The translations under genes were made by a program, and so were the position numbers. Under the pieces are notes generated by a model that had not been told where the DNA came from, did no database searches, and worked only from the letters and a program-made list of their open reading frames with translations. Below, in pieces: positions 43,810 through 54,966 of a DNA stretch of 64,000 nucleotides (the first letter of the stretch is position 1; each line of letters opens with the position of its first letter). This DNA is from Chondrus crispus (lineage: Eukaryota; Rhodophyta; Florideophyceae; Gigartinales; Gigartinaceae): the NCBI RefSeq assembly GCF_000350225.1, contig NW_005178973.1, forward strand, positions 122,427 through 186,426, read 5' to 3'.

Positions 43810-44071
43810 AGTGGGGGTAGACGCCGTCGGAGACGTCGATACGGAGAGATGTCCGGACATCCTCGATGTACTCGGTGATGCGATCGTACATCGTGCGAGC
43901 GCGTCCTTCGGAGAAGTCGGGCGACGGCTCGCGGTCCCGAGGACCTGCGTCGCCGTCGCCCACTTGGGCGCGTACCGCAGCCTCTTGCACATCCGCCGGC
44001 TCGGATCGGATCGAGGTCGGGTACTCGGCGCTCATCTCAATGCGTACGGACGCGGAGGTAAAGGACGACAT
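43810..44071 (-). pseudogene. gag start of a family B gypsy element
   Basis: ATG at 44071 (MSSFTSASVRIEMSAEYPTS) lies 42 bp inside the family B LTR, as a gag start would. The reading is acidic and helical, and it is cut after DVSDGVYPHL by the chimeric LTR at 43809. No conserved core is included, so the call rests on position and an open frame. Confidence 0.5.
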
Positions 44072-44112
44072 TCTCGGCGTGATCTTGAAGGTCTTCTAGG
44101 TCGGTAGATCAG

Positions 44113-44750
44113 TGTCGCATAAACACCCCCACACGGAGGAGGGGTGTTCGCGGCTTGTTCGGCAGAAGACCCTGGATCGGCGGTACCGACGGTCTGAGCC
44201 AACCAACGCCACCTGACACGGGCCAGTAGCGGGTGGTAGAGCGGTGTCGGCGGGGACGCGCGCGTAGGCTAGCGGATCGACGCCTCGACGCCCCGGAGCA
44301 GTACCGGTTGACGATCCAGTCCTGACGGGCGGAGGCGGATCCGAGCTCGCTGGCGGTCGCGCGCGTCACTACCCGCGCGGTGGTAACTAACGCTCGCGGA
44401 ACGCGGGTGCCAGTGGTAGAATAAGCTGGGTGGTCGACCGTCGATGGAGGGTTGCCTAGTTTGGGTCCCCTCCCGCCGGCGGTCGCTCCCTATATTTATT
44501 GTACAAGTTAATCTAGAGACTACAGTACAGTACGGTCGGTACTGTAGGCACCTACTGTAGACAATGCGGGCCTTCCCGCACTGTAACGTTGTCAGCCGCC
44601 GGTGCTGACAGCCCACGTGTAGTACACGAGTGGTACACGTGTTGGTGCGCGCGCTGTAAGGGATGCGCGCGCCCGCCCTCTAAGGTCCGTACGTTACAGC
44701 GTTAGATCCAAATCTAAATCTAATATAACGACGTCGGTAGTTATGCTACA
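44113..44750 (-). mobile_element. LTR, family B (5' LTR of a minus-strand element)
   Basis: On the minus strand it begins TGTAGCATAACTACC at 44750 and ends GGGGGTGTTTATGCGACA at 44113. It matches the LTR at 14181-14772 in block order, including the CTGTCAGC...GCTGACA hairpin and the GACCGCCGGCGG stretch. No target duplication is seen (flanks ATCAG and CCGGC). Confidence 0.75.
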
Positions 44751-44879
44751 CCGGCCAGTGAGCCTCTCCCTTTTCGCGAGTTCGACCGTATCGGATCTAT
44801 TCGCACCGTGCGTCCGCGTCGCGTGCTCCCTCTTCAAAGCCTCCGCCTCTCACCCAACCCAGGGCGGAGAGGAGTTGTC

Positions 44880-45469
44880 CCACATTAATGAACTGAAAGA
44901 AAGGTTTCAATCTGGTCCTGAAGATGTGCGATTCTGTCATCAACTAGCTAAGGCACGACACAGTTCGTACAGAGCACAAAAGCATGTTTTTTGATTCGTA
45001 TAAGTGCGGAAACAAGGATTGGATTCACAAAACATTGTTAGGAATGCGTTTTCCCGCCGCCAACCCTCTTATATGCTAAGCGCAAAGAGGTTCCGGCCAG
45101 TTTCTGTATTGGAGTTGATTGGAAAGAACGCAGTTGGGCTACAGTTTCTGTCTAATCTGGGCATATATCCGGTTGTGCATGTTTCACATACTGCCCCGTT
45201 CCACAGCCAACCCCATGACATTAGTCAACCAGGGCAACCGCTCCGATCCTGTCCAAAGTGCATCCGAACAGCTGGCATTTTTGGTAGGAAAGATTGTAGG
45301 GCATCGAAAACTTGGCCGTGGATATCAATGGATTACAAAGACGAACGGTGCTTTGAGGCATAACGCTGCAAGGGAGCCTAATCGTGTCTCCGTGGACGCC
45401 AATAGCGCCTTGACTTCAACATTTCGTGAGTACTTCATGGAGCAAAATTTGCTTCCACATCATCATTGA
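44880..45469 (+). pseudogene. Ty3/gypsy integrase C-terminus and chromodomain, broken
   Basis: Pieces in different frames give the C-terminal end of an integrase (LIGKNAVGLQFLSNLGIYPV, VHVSHTAPF) and then, from about 45260 to 45466, a chromodomain: FLVGKIVGHRKLGRGYQW, NAAREPNRV and FREYFMEQNLLPHH before a TGA. This is a different gypsy lineage from the integrase at 6900, as the integrase-chromo linker is short. Only the tail remains. Confidence 0.75.
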
Positions 45470-46454
45470 AGAGAGCGTCAATGGCGGAAGGATGAAAGTG
45501 ATGTAACAATCATGATTGTTATGATCATAACGGTTGTGTGCGATGTGGCGCCAGAGTGTCAGCAGAATAATGCTCCCCAAATCAACCGCAGAGTTAATTT
45601 TGTATTGTTTTTGGAGACGTGGAGTGTTCCCACCGAATGAGCGAGAGGCATGCCTGGCGAATCAAAATATGAAGGGAGCTAGCAGGGAAACGCTGTGCCG
45701 CCTTCTGCGCGAAACAGCCCTGACGGAATGTACCTGAGCATAGCCAGGCTGTAGGCTGTGTCAACGCGCGGAAGCATAGCAGAAGCTGTGTATGGAGATG
45801 GATACTGAGCAGAGCGCAGTGATCATCACCTCTTGGAACCCAGAGTCCCCCATGATGGGGGACTGTGGCTTCCAAGAGGGTCGGAGAGAGGACGAGGAAG
45901 AATAACCAACGTGGTGGGAATAATGTTGAGCAGATTCGGTTATACGGCTGCGCTGTAGCTCGGCTATTTACTGCAAAACGCGAGAAGACTTCAGTTAGAA
46001 GGAGCATAGAACTTTGGGAGTAAACGTCTGCTGCACTGAGAGTTCATCTATTGTGCTGTTATCATTCTGTTTACTTTAAATAGGTCAAATAATTGAGAAT
46101 TTTGTAGATGCTTCTATGTCCAATTGATAGTTTAACCTGGGCTTGTATCCTGCTTGCACTATCGTCTCCCTTTGGCGCCATTTGGATGAATGCCCTTATT
46201 GCGTCTCTGAGATGATTTTGTTTCCGTCCCATTGTCTTGGGTGTTTATGATCGAAACTATGACAGAGAATACCTTGCAAAGCACGCACTGGCCGATTGCA
46301 AATACAGGAAATTCTTGTGAATGATACTCATTCTTCGTAGAGGGCTAAGATCTCACTGCGCTCAATGTTGGTAATGCCCGGTCTGCGGGAAATTGTAGTT
46401 GTTGTTGCAGTTGGAAGAACACCGGCAGTTTTACAAGCTGGTTCTATAATTTAA
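45470..46454. other. no complete gene; palindrome and possible Tc1 start
   Basis: A 51-bp near-perfect palindrome lies at 45829-45879. On the minus strand near 46234 an ATG opens MGRKQNHLRDAIRAFIQMAP and then ASRIQAQVKLSIGHRSIYKI, which resembles the first helix-turn-helix regions of a Tc1-like transposase, but it stops after about 50 codons. Confidence 0.35.
45829..45879. repeat. 51-bp near-perfect palindrome
   Basis: Two 25-nt arms, CCTCTTGGAACCCAGAGTCC... and its reverse complement, are separated by a single G (45854). Only two arm positions do not pair. It would form a long hairpin in RNA or a cruciform in DNA. Confidence 0.9.
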
Positions 46455-46529
46455 GTGTCTATTGGACCATTGTACTGATATGAGAGGACAATATTCGACC
46501 TTTTTTATTCGTGACTTTCGCTTTCCAGA

Positions 46530-49500
46530 TGTAGTGCAGGAACGATGGGGCAGTCTTTACTGTCTGGATCTACTCTCTCACTATTAAGTCTACTGGTCTC
46601 ACGCCGGCGGGTGTGAGCCTGTGCGTGTGGTACGTGTGCTATGTGTGCACGTGTCTGGGTATTGTCACTTGTAGATGAGAGCACCGCAGCGACTGTTGTT
46701 GTTCTGGGTATTGTCACACTTCCCCCGTCGCTGTGGCGCGATGCATCGTTGGCTGTCGGCCTGTTAGGGGGGGTGGTTGGGGGGGGTATGGTGGGTACGC
46801 ATACTGTTGGGGGGGGGGCGGGGGGTGGGGTGGGTGCGCATACTTGAAGTTGTCTCCTTAAGATAGTGTATGTCACAGGTGTGAGCGGCTTTGTTAAGAT
46901 GTCCGCTAGCATTTCTTTTGTGGAGATGTGCTTGATGTCAATCGCTTTGGCCTTCGTTTGATGTGCGAGGTAATGATGACGGAGGTCAATGAATTTTCGC
47001 CTCTTTGTTGGCCCGCTGTTTTTCGCGACGCGGATCGCGGACTGGTTGTCAATGCGGAATGGCGTGGGGGAGGGCGGGAGCATGTTGATGTCTTGAAGGA
47101 TGCGTCGTATCCATGTAGTTTGCTGCGCTGCTGCAGTTGCAGCTATATACTCAGCCTCACATGTGGACAAGGCTGTGATAGTTTGCTTCATTGAACCCCA
47201 GCAAACTGGTGTGCCATTGTATAGATTCACCATTCCCGAAATCGATTTTCGGTTGGTTACATCGGCTGCAAAGTCGGCATCACTGTACGATTCGAGTAGA
47301 TTGGGGATGACGGAAGCAGTTGCCTTGTGGTTTCCAGCTTTGAAGAGCAGACCGTGGTTTGGGGTGTGCTTCAGGTAGCGGACAAGGCGCTTTAATGCGG
47401 TCCAATGTCTTACTGTAGGGTTTTTGGCCGCAACTGCTAACCGGTTTGCCACATAGTAGATGTCCGGTCTTGTCGAGTCCGCTATGTAGCGAATGTCACC
47501 TAACAGTTGTTGATATATTTTTGTGATTTTTGGCAGAGGTTTATCATCCTCTGTTGGTCCATGCAGAGTGGTTTTGGTGTTGTATGGCGTTGGTTTGCTG
47601 TTTGCCATGTCCATGTCCGCTCTCTTTACGACATACTGTATTGCATTTGGCTGTGATGCATGGATGTCACCGTTTGGTAGTTTTTTTATCGTCCATCCGA
47701 GGAGTTGGGAGGGTTCTCCAAGTCGCTTGATGTTGTACGTCGTGGTGAGGATGTCTGCAAATTTTTTTGGAGGTTTTTGGACGTGCTGATTACTGTGAAA
47801 TCATCCATGCTCACCGATACAATGATGATGTGGTTTTGTGTGCGGCGGTGGAAGAGGCACATGTCAGCTTCTGATTGAACAAATTTGTGTTTTTTGAGCA
47901 GTTTGACGACGGCGCTGAGGTAGGTGTGTCCTGCGCCAGGTGTGCCGTATATGTTTTTGTTCAAATTGCCCACGCTGTGTTCATGTTTGTGTGTGCCGTC
48001 AAATCTTTGGTGTTGTCTGACATACACTGGTTTGCTTCCTGAGTGGTCAAACTTTTCGTGTAAGTACGCTGCCTTGATGTCTATGTGTTCAATAAACATA
48101 TTGAACGAGGCAGCGATTGCAAACAGGAGACGTACGGTGGTTTTGTCTGCCATGTAGGTCGTGGTTTTCTCAGGATTGAAGTGCACATGTGGGATCTTTT
48201 TGTCACCTCGGGCGGAGCAGCGTGCCTTCCTCTCCACAATTTTTCATTGCGCATTGCGCTTGTACCGATATCCTATCGATAGGGGGATGGGTTTCGTACC
48301 GGGTGGGATTTTGTGTGAGGGTTTCCATGTGATAACGTTGTTTTTGTCAAGGTTATCAAGCTCACTGTTGTGCGCTATTGCCCATAGTTTTGCATCCGGA
48401 TAGTTCTTCGCCTGTCTGTGGTGCATGGGTGCAGGTGATGTGGCTGTGATTTCTGTTGGGGTGGGTTTGGGCGTGAACGCTTTGAAAAGAACTTGTACGT
48501 TGTGGTTGGGGTCCTTTTCTTTGTGGTACGGTCTAAAGTCAACCGATCGCACTCGTCGCGTTTTTCCGTCTTTCATGTTGATGACCATTACATGTTTGTG
48601 GTCTGTCGGAAATAGGTACCTGACGGTGAGAGCGCGAGGGTGGAGTTTTCGTACCAACGTCTTGCTTGTGATGTGCGGGACATGTCGTAGTTGACCAAAG
48701 ATCATGTATTTTGTGATGTTCGGTTTTTGTCCATGCCACACTGTGCTGGGTATTTGGCCGGTTCCCAGATGCAGCGTATGGTTGTATTTGAAGGCTGCAA
48801 CTTTTACTGCATCTTCCCAGTGGTGTTCTGGTAATCCGCTGTGGTGCAGAGATGCGCGTGCTGCATTCATGATTTTCCTATTTACTCTCTCGGCGATGCC
48901 GTTCTCTTGGGGTGAGTATGGAACGGTGGTACTGTGTCGCACGCCGTGTGAGTGGTATATGTCTTTTGTGGCATGTGATAGGTATTCTTTTGCATTATCG
49001 GTGTGAATCATGCTTGGTTGGGGGTACGGGCCTGTTGTGAGGTGGGACAGGACATTGTCAAGCTGGTCTGGTGCTTGATCCCTTGTTTTCATAAATGTTA
49101 TGATGAGATAGCGTGAGTTAGTGTCCATCACTGTCATGAAATAACGTTTGCCGTTGGTAGATGGCGTGGGAAAGGGTCCGCATATGTCGCTGCTTAGTGC
49201 CTCGCCAGTACGGTAGTTGTGCGTTTTCTTACTGTGTCGTGCTGGTTGCAGTTTGGCTGCAGCACAACTTGTGCATGTAATTTTTGGCGGTGGTAATGCG
49301 AGGGATTTGGGGAGGTTTGGTAATAGCTGCCTTTTTGCCATTTGTTGGATTGTGGAAGGTCTTATGTGGTTGAACACCATGTGCTAATGATGGTAATCAT
49401 GCTGCGTTTTTATGCTTGCAGGAGGGGGCGGCACTGGTGCAGGGTTGCGCCTTAATTGCATGGGGATGCTTTGTGCGGTTGCATGGGGTGTGCACTGTGT

Positions 49501-51342
49501 TGTTGGTGCTGAGGTCTGTGCTTTTCTTTTTGGTGCTGTGGTATGAGCTACTTTCCTCTTCGTGTTGTTGGTCTTGCGACGCGGGATTGATCTGGCAGAA
49601 TTGGCTTGGCTTTTAGGGCGTGCCACGTTGAGATCATAGAGGCCTTTTTGGAATTTGGCAGTGCCAACAATGCTTGGGGGATTGTCTTTTGTCTTTATCA
49701 CGTGTGTCGTGTTCGGGTAGAATATGGCTGCTCCCCACTGTTTTGCAATATTATGTACGGATAGTAGGTTTGTACGAAGGTGGGGGTTGACGAGGGTTTG
49801 GAGTTTAAGCCATTTCGTCTTCGTCATCGGGATCTTAAGCATGCCGTGGTGTGTCGCAGGAGGGGTGGTGGACGTTGCAGTGTTAGTGCGCACTTTGCGT
49901 TTGAGGCGACGCATTCCAGGGGTGGGCTTTTTGATATGGGATGGGTGTGCACCGGAATCCAGTGCGAATTTCCTACCTTCTACCGTGGGGTATTCTTTGG
50001 GGTTGGGCGAGATGGTGTCGATTTCTTGCACACTGTAGGTGTGGTCATTTAGACCTATATCGTGCGTGATGTTGGCCGTGTTTCCCTTTGTATTTTCCCA
50101 GGTGAGTCGGGGTGTGCACGGTGTGTTTGTTGTGGTAAAGGGGGTGAGGTGGGGGCTGGTGGTTTCAGCAGGGTTGCTCCATGGATGTTCCCTTTTGGCT
50201 GATCTGTACTTTCCTCTGCCGCGATTGCGTCCTCGGTTGCGGCTTCCATATGCTGGAGTGGGAGGTGTGGTTGCTGGTGGTTGCATACCATATAGTGCGT
50301 ATTTGTTTTGTGACGTACGCTCCATGGTGCAGGCGTGTACTGACTTAAGTCGTTATACTAGCCCTTGAATTGTGTCTGGGACAGTGCCATTTTCAATCCA
50401 CGTATCTTGGAGGTGCTTGTACGTTGTGTGTGCCGATAGTCCTTGGATGATGAACTGAACTGTGGCTGCCTCTCCTGATTTACTGTTTGGATAGTTTGCC
50501 ATTTGCATGCGTGTTCGAATGGCTCTGTGGCGGGCAATGTAGTCATCCAGCGTTGTGTTGTTGGTGAGCTTGGTATTTTCTGCTTCTTGTTTTAGCAGCA
50601 GGTGCGCCGTTGTTGTGCTGTCTGTAAAGTGCTCTGTGATCTTCTGTGCCATGTGGAGGGGTGAGGCGTCAAGTGTTAGATCGGCAGTGGCAGCAAAGGT
50701 TGGCGGGAGTGAGTTGTTGATCGCCAGACGGAGGATTGCACTGTTGCGTTTGTATGGTGCATATAGCTGGCTTGTCTCATCTGGAGTGGTAAACGTTGGA
50801 TCGAGTACATTTTCCATTCTTTGGATGGTGGCCATGTCATTCAGCGCTTGTCTCCATGAGGGGAAATTGTCTCCTGTGGAGCTGAGGGGCGGCAATCTGG
50901 CTTGGGTCCGGTGATCGTTCGAGGTGGTTCCTTCTTCATTGGCCATGGCGGTGGCTGTTGGTGTATTCGTGTCAACGCGTTGTTGCGTGTGGTTTCTGCT
51001 CTCTACACGGGGTGGAGGCGCGTTATGCGGGCTCTCAACACTGGCTCGTGGAGGCTCTTCTGTTGAACCGGGGAGGTATTCTAGGCTGCCTGGGGTGGGT
51101 AGTGGTGCCGTTTGTCCTTGCCGGTGACGGGGTGATCTGCGAGGATGTCTTCCCGCAGTTCTGCGATCGTCTTGCAGGGGTGTTTGCGTGTGGTCCATAA
51201 CCTGTAGTGCAGGAACGATGGGGCAGTCTTTACTGTCTGGATCTACTCTCTCACTATTAAGTCTACTGGTCTCACGCCGGCGGGTGTGAGCCTGTGCGTG
51301 TGGTACGTGTGCTATGTGTGCACGTGTCTGGGTATTGTCACA
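46530..51342 (-). mobile_element. Ty1/copia retrotransposon with 5-bp target duplication
   Basis: CCAGA flanks the element (46525-46529, 51343-51347). On the minus strand the 5' LTR is 51342-51203 (140 bp, TGTGACAATACC to GCACTACA). The 3' LTR is 46718-46530 (189 bp), preceded by the purine tract GGGGGAAG. The 49-bp length difference lies between two copies of TGACAATACCCAGA, so the 5' LTR probably lost one repeat unit. The interior is a single gag-pol frame with three stops and one frameshift. Confidence 0.9.
46719..51198 (-). pseudogene. copia gag-pol polyprotein, three stops and one frameshift
   Basis: Starting at ATG 51198 (MDHTQTPLQDDRR), the order is gag of UBN2 type (FPSWRQALNDMATIQRM to about 50353), protease (FALDSGAHPSHI), integrase (SSDICGPF, IHTDNAKEY, ENGIAERVNR), reverse transcriptase (HIDIKAAYLHEKF, SMDDFTVIS) and RNase H (STCEAEYIAAT, RIDNQSAI). 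Integrase before RT is the copia order. Stops are at 50353 (TAA), 49384 (TAG) and 48244 (TGA), and a frameshift near 47760 follows the RT active site. The pol frame stays open through the 3' LTR. The gag zinc knuckle is not obvious. Confidence 0.9.
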
Positions 51343-52092
51343 CCAGACAAGAAAGAAAACGATACCCCCGCCATACCGTACTTGATTTTTGACTAGCGAC
51401 CAGAAAGAACTTTGTGAGAATTGCTTGTTATTGGTGGTCGTTTTAGACATGTCTGGAAAAGAAGCCTTTCTAAACCACCATACAACCGCATGAAAAATGA
51501 CTTCGAAACCAAAGACGCCAGTTCAAAAAGGCAACTTGATACTCAATCTGCATATATTCTTAAGCTTCTTGCACAGTCGAAGTTGCCATCTGGATGCTCT
51601 GTAAGATGCTATTGCTTATAACAAGGACGTTAGGGAAAAGTGGTCAAGGTAGCTTTTGAATGTTCAATTATATATATTTTGCAAGAAAAGAGCTGTCCTG
51701 ATATGAGGACATTGCCGTCCTGATATGGACAAGCTCCAGTTGGATAGACACTAGGCCATTTGTGCAGTTACTCCGAGACAGCGTAGAGAGCCAATAAAAA
51801 AGGCGATATTCTGATCCGTCTCACGAAACACTGTAGTGATTGTGTAGTACACATGAACTATACAAAGGACTTACGTCTTCCATTTCAGACGAGCCAACAT
51901 CGGCAACGTGGCACTCCCACAATTGCGCGCCTGTTCCAAAATACAAACCCGACCCAGGAAATGACCATGTCATTTCCGAAATGACATCGCCATTTCAAAT
52001 ATAGAGCAGTTGCCACCATAGCGGCTACAGTAAGCACATCCATCACCAAACAAGCCCTTTATACCCATCGTCACCGTCTACGATGGCCCCAT

Positions 52093-52447
52093 TGTGATAT
52101 AACTACCTTCGTCCCGACCACTCGGAAACGAGGGGGGTTAGAGGTAAGGGAGCGCGCGCTTCTGGGTAACCCACACGCGAACGCAGACCGTACGGATGGA
52201 CTCGAAAAGAGGGAAGGCTCACGTGGCCGGTGACGCGCAGCCGGTCGGTGTTGTTAGAACTGGACGGCCGGTCACGGGTTAGAAGCCTGAGTCTAAAAGG
52301 GAACCCGGAACGGGATAGCAATTAGCCGTAAAGGGAAGGGAGGCGACTGTACCTCCTCTTTACTGGGACGGGAAGGTGTCCCTGGTCTTAACCCGTAAGT
52401 GGGACGCCAGGACACCTGTCCTGCTACAGTAGCTGCCACTCACTGTG
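52093..52447 (+). mobile_element. possible LTR fragment (family B-like), left part
   Basis: TGTGATATAACTACC at 52093 resembles the start of the family B LTRs. The sequence is interrupted at 52448 by the complete gypsy element and may resume at 61449, ending TTATTCCCGCTACA at 61751. There is no matching target duplication at the outer ends, so this is tentative. Confidence 0.35.
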
Positions 52448-52877
52448 TGTGGTATAGTGGGTTTTGGACACCCAAAACCGTTCCTGTTAGACAATTTAGC
52501 GGACAGGTCAGCTGGTCCCTGTAATAGTAATTAATATTAGATGATTAGTGCAATTAATGTAAGGGGGCCTTGTACAGTAGTAGAAGGGTGGGGTGGCTAG
52601 GTTTTTGGATACCCATAAGAGTGTACCTCCTACTCCGAGCCTCCACCTCGTAAAGGCAAGCACCTTCGGCCCCAACTTTAGGATTCCAACTCGCCGACTC
52701 CGCCGCAGCCCCTATCATCCCTGCCCGGGTAACCGTCCAGCCAGTGCGCTTACACAATACTAGTGTTTCCGTTTTCGGTTCGATTGAACACCCCTTTTTG
52801 GGTTCTTATCCCGCTCTACCACTGCTACCAGGACCCTGCTCTACGGTTACGTTCAGACGTGAACTTGCTGTACGACA
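52448..52877 (+). repeat. 5' LTR of the complete gypsy element
   Basis: It starts TGTGGTATAGTGGG and ends CTTGCTGTACGACA, and is nearly collinear with 60970-61443. The segment tagtaattaatattagatga and the CTCCTACTC-type block are shared. It lacks about 45 bp present near 61000-61045 of the 3' copy. Confidence 0.92.
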
Positions 52878-52879
52878 TT

Positions 52880-52895
52880 TGGTCTCCCGACCTAG
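52880..52895 (+). promoter_or_regulatory. primer-binding site
   Basis: TGGTCTCCCGACCTAG starts two bases after the 5' LTR, where the minus-strand tRNA primer pairs. TGG pairs with a tRNA CCA end. I cannot name the tRNA from sequence alone. The family D LTR near 17040 also has a TGGTCTC site but continues differently. Confidence 0.65.
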
Positions 52896-53019
52896 AAACA
52901 AGCTTTCTTGCAAGTTTCCATGTTTGGTTGAGACCTGAAAAGGATAACGTTCATCGTTTCGTGACGAGTTCTGTGTGAATCACCTCTGTAACCCTATACT
53001 GCTCATCAGTTTCACCAAG

Positions 53020-54966
53020 ATGTCTTCCTCTCATAAATCCGACGATTCCCGCCGAAGTCGTCGTCAACTCGAGACACCGACAACCGCGCCAGTCTCTGAC
53101 CCAGAACGGCTGTTACGTGCTCAACGCTCTCAGACTCTTCCTGAAACTTCAAACCAAGACCCTCCGGATATACCGACTACAACCCCCGCCGTGGGACCAG
53201 CTTCCAGACAAGTTACTGAAGAACGTACTACGGTACCCACTCTACCCGTTATGGGAAACCGCCAACATTAGGTTAATACGGACTTGGTGCCTCGGCTGAC
53301 AGTCTGGATGGAAACTCAACTGGATGACAGGATTCCGATATCGGTTGCTCCTCTTGTGGAAAAGTACCTCGAAGAGACGCTGCCAAGTCTGCTCTCTACC
53401 CATGCAAGGGATGAAGTCGACCAGATCGTTGGTTCATGGGCCCGACATCCGGAGAAGAACCCATTCTGGGGGATACTCCAACAGCCGGACCAACCAACTG
53501 TGAGGACAGCTGTGTTACAGCCGGAATCGCAACCCTTTTCACAATTACCATCGAGTGGTATAATATAGACAACGGACGACCCTACCGTTCCTCCCGGTAT
53601 TGTTCTTCCACGCCCGACTGATGACCCAGACCCTGATCCCGAGGATTCGGCGAGTGGCTCCGAGAGGAGAAACCGACAACGGAAACCATCCAAGAAAAAG
53701 AACAAACGAAAGAATCGAAAGAAGAAACGCTTGTCAGCGGCGAAAGGTTCGAGTACTGACAGTGGAGACAGTTCCTCTGACGAGACATCCGACGACGAGG
53801 ACCGTCGATCTGCACGCAAGACACGGGTTCGAAAGATCGTTCCCCTTAACGGCCTCTTTGGCAAGGTGGTTTACTTTCGGTCATACCGTTTGAACGACTG
53901 CTCTACGGATTACTCATCAAGATTTGCACGTAAAGTGAACACGTATTACAAACATATGGCTATTCAGATGCCCCCAGAGAAATTCTCTGGTGGCGATCCT
54001 ATCAACATTTTAGGCTTCCTCACAAGGTTTAAGGATGCTTGTAATCACAACCGTATCCATGAAGGGGTAGCAGTTTGGCTGTTACAGTACTTTCTCAATG
54101 GAACTGCTCGGGATAATCTGCAAGCGCGCTTACAGACTTCCACGAGTATGATTGTAGACTCAGACGAAGAAACGGACGTTCTGAAGACGTACCCCGAAGT
54201 GGTTAACTATCTGTTAGAAACCTATGCTACGGACGAAGAGATTACGGCCCATGCCGAAGTGATTTCGTGCAAACAGGAAACCGATAAGACGGAGACGGAA
54301 TTTGCCGAACAAGTGCGAACCAAGGCTCGACGCTGTGGTTCGGTCTTTTCCGAACGACGGCTGAAGTCCATATTTGTGGACGGACTTCTTCCAGGAATAC
54401 AGGCCACAGTCAGAAACCATTTGGGATCTGCTAGGGGATTATCCTCCACGCAGTTAACACAATACGCCCAGGCGCTAGGCGATTCTCGTAGGAGTGTCCA
54501 AGGACTCCCAAGGGGGCAATTCCGTCGACCGGTGAAATCCGGAGCGCGAGTACCCGTTGCTGCTGTTCAGATTACCGAAGGTCGGGACTCGCAGTCCTCC
54601 ACGTCGGAGGTATCCGCGGGTTTAAATCAAGAAGTGGAGGAGATAATTCAGCTTGAAGAAAACCTTTCGCAGGTTTCGGGGATATCGCCGCCTTCAACAG
54701 GTTCCTCCATTTCAAATAGTAGAGCTTGTTGGATATGCGCGAGTCCAGAGCACTTTGCTGGTGCTGGCCAGTTGGTCGCGTTGGACGTGCGTCGAAAGAT
54801 TATTGAACAGCGTCGTCGCAACTTAATGAAAAGATTCGCTGCCAGAGCGGGAGCTAATTACAAAGGATACTTCCCGGCTGTAAATTTCGAAGAAGCACGG
54901 TTGGGAAGGCGAACGCCGTCGAATAACGTAACACCTTATGAGGGAAAAGCCAAGGAGGGGGCATGA
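53020..54966 (+). pseudogene. gypsy gag with two in-frame TAG codons
   Basis: From ATG 53020 (MSSSHKSDDSRRSRR) to TGA 54964 there are 649 codons in one frame, interrupted only by TAG at 53269 and 53566. The N-terminal part is Pro/Thr/Ser-rich, then helical, then Lys-rich (KKKNKRKNRKKKR near 53690-53730). The capsid core contains FSGGDPINILGFLTRFKDAC. Near the end, CWICASPEHFAGAG is a zinc knuckle that has lost its last Cys. The end overlaps the next ORF by ATGA. Homology to the gag at 14773-15776 confirms the assignment. Confidence 0.88.

Larger units (their letters stand above)
46455..51751. mobile_element. MITE with TA duplication, split by a copia element
   Basis: The left end, AGTGTCTATTGGACC (46455), and the inverted right end, GTGTCTATCCAAC (51751), are flanked by TA (46453-46454, 51752-51753). 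Without the copia insertion the element is about 0.48 kb and non-coding, so it is a MITE of the Tc1-pogo type. Its left 80 bp recur at 35243-35331. Confidence 0.6.
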
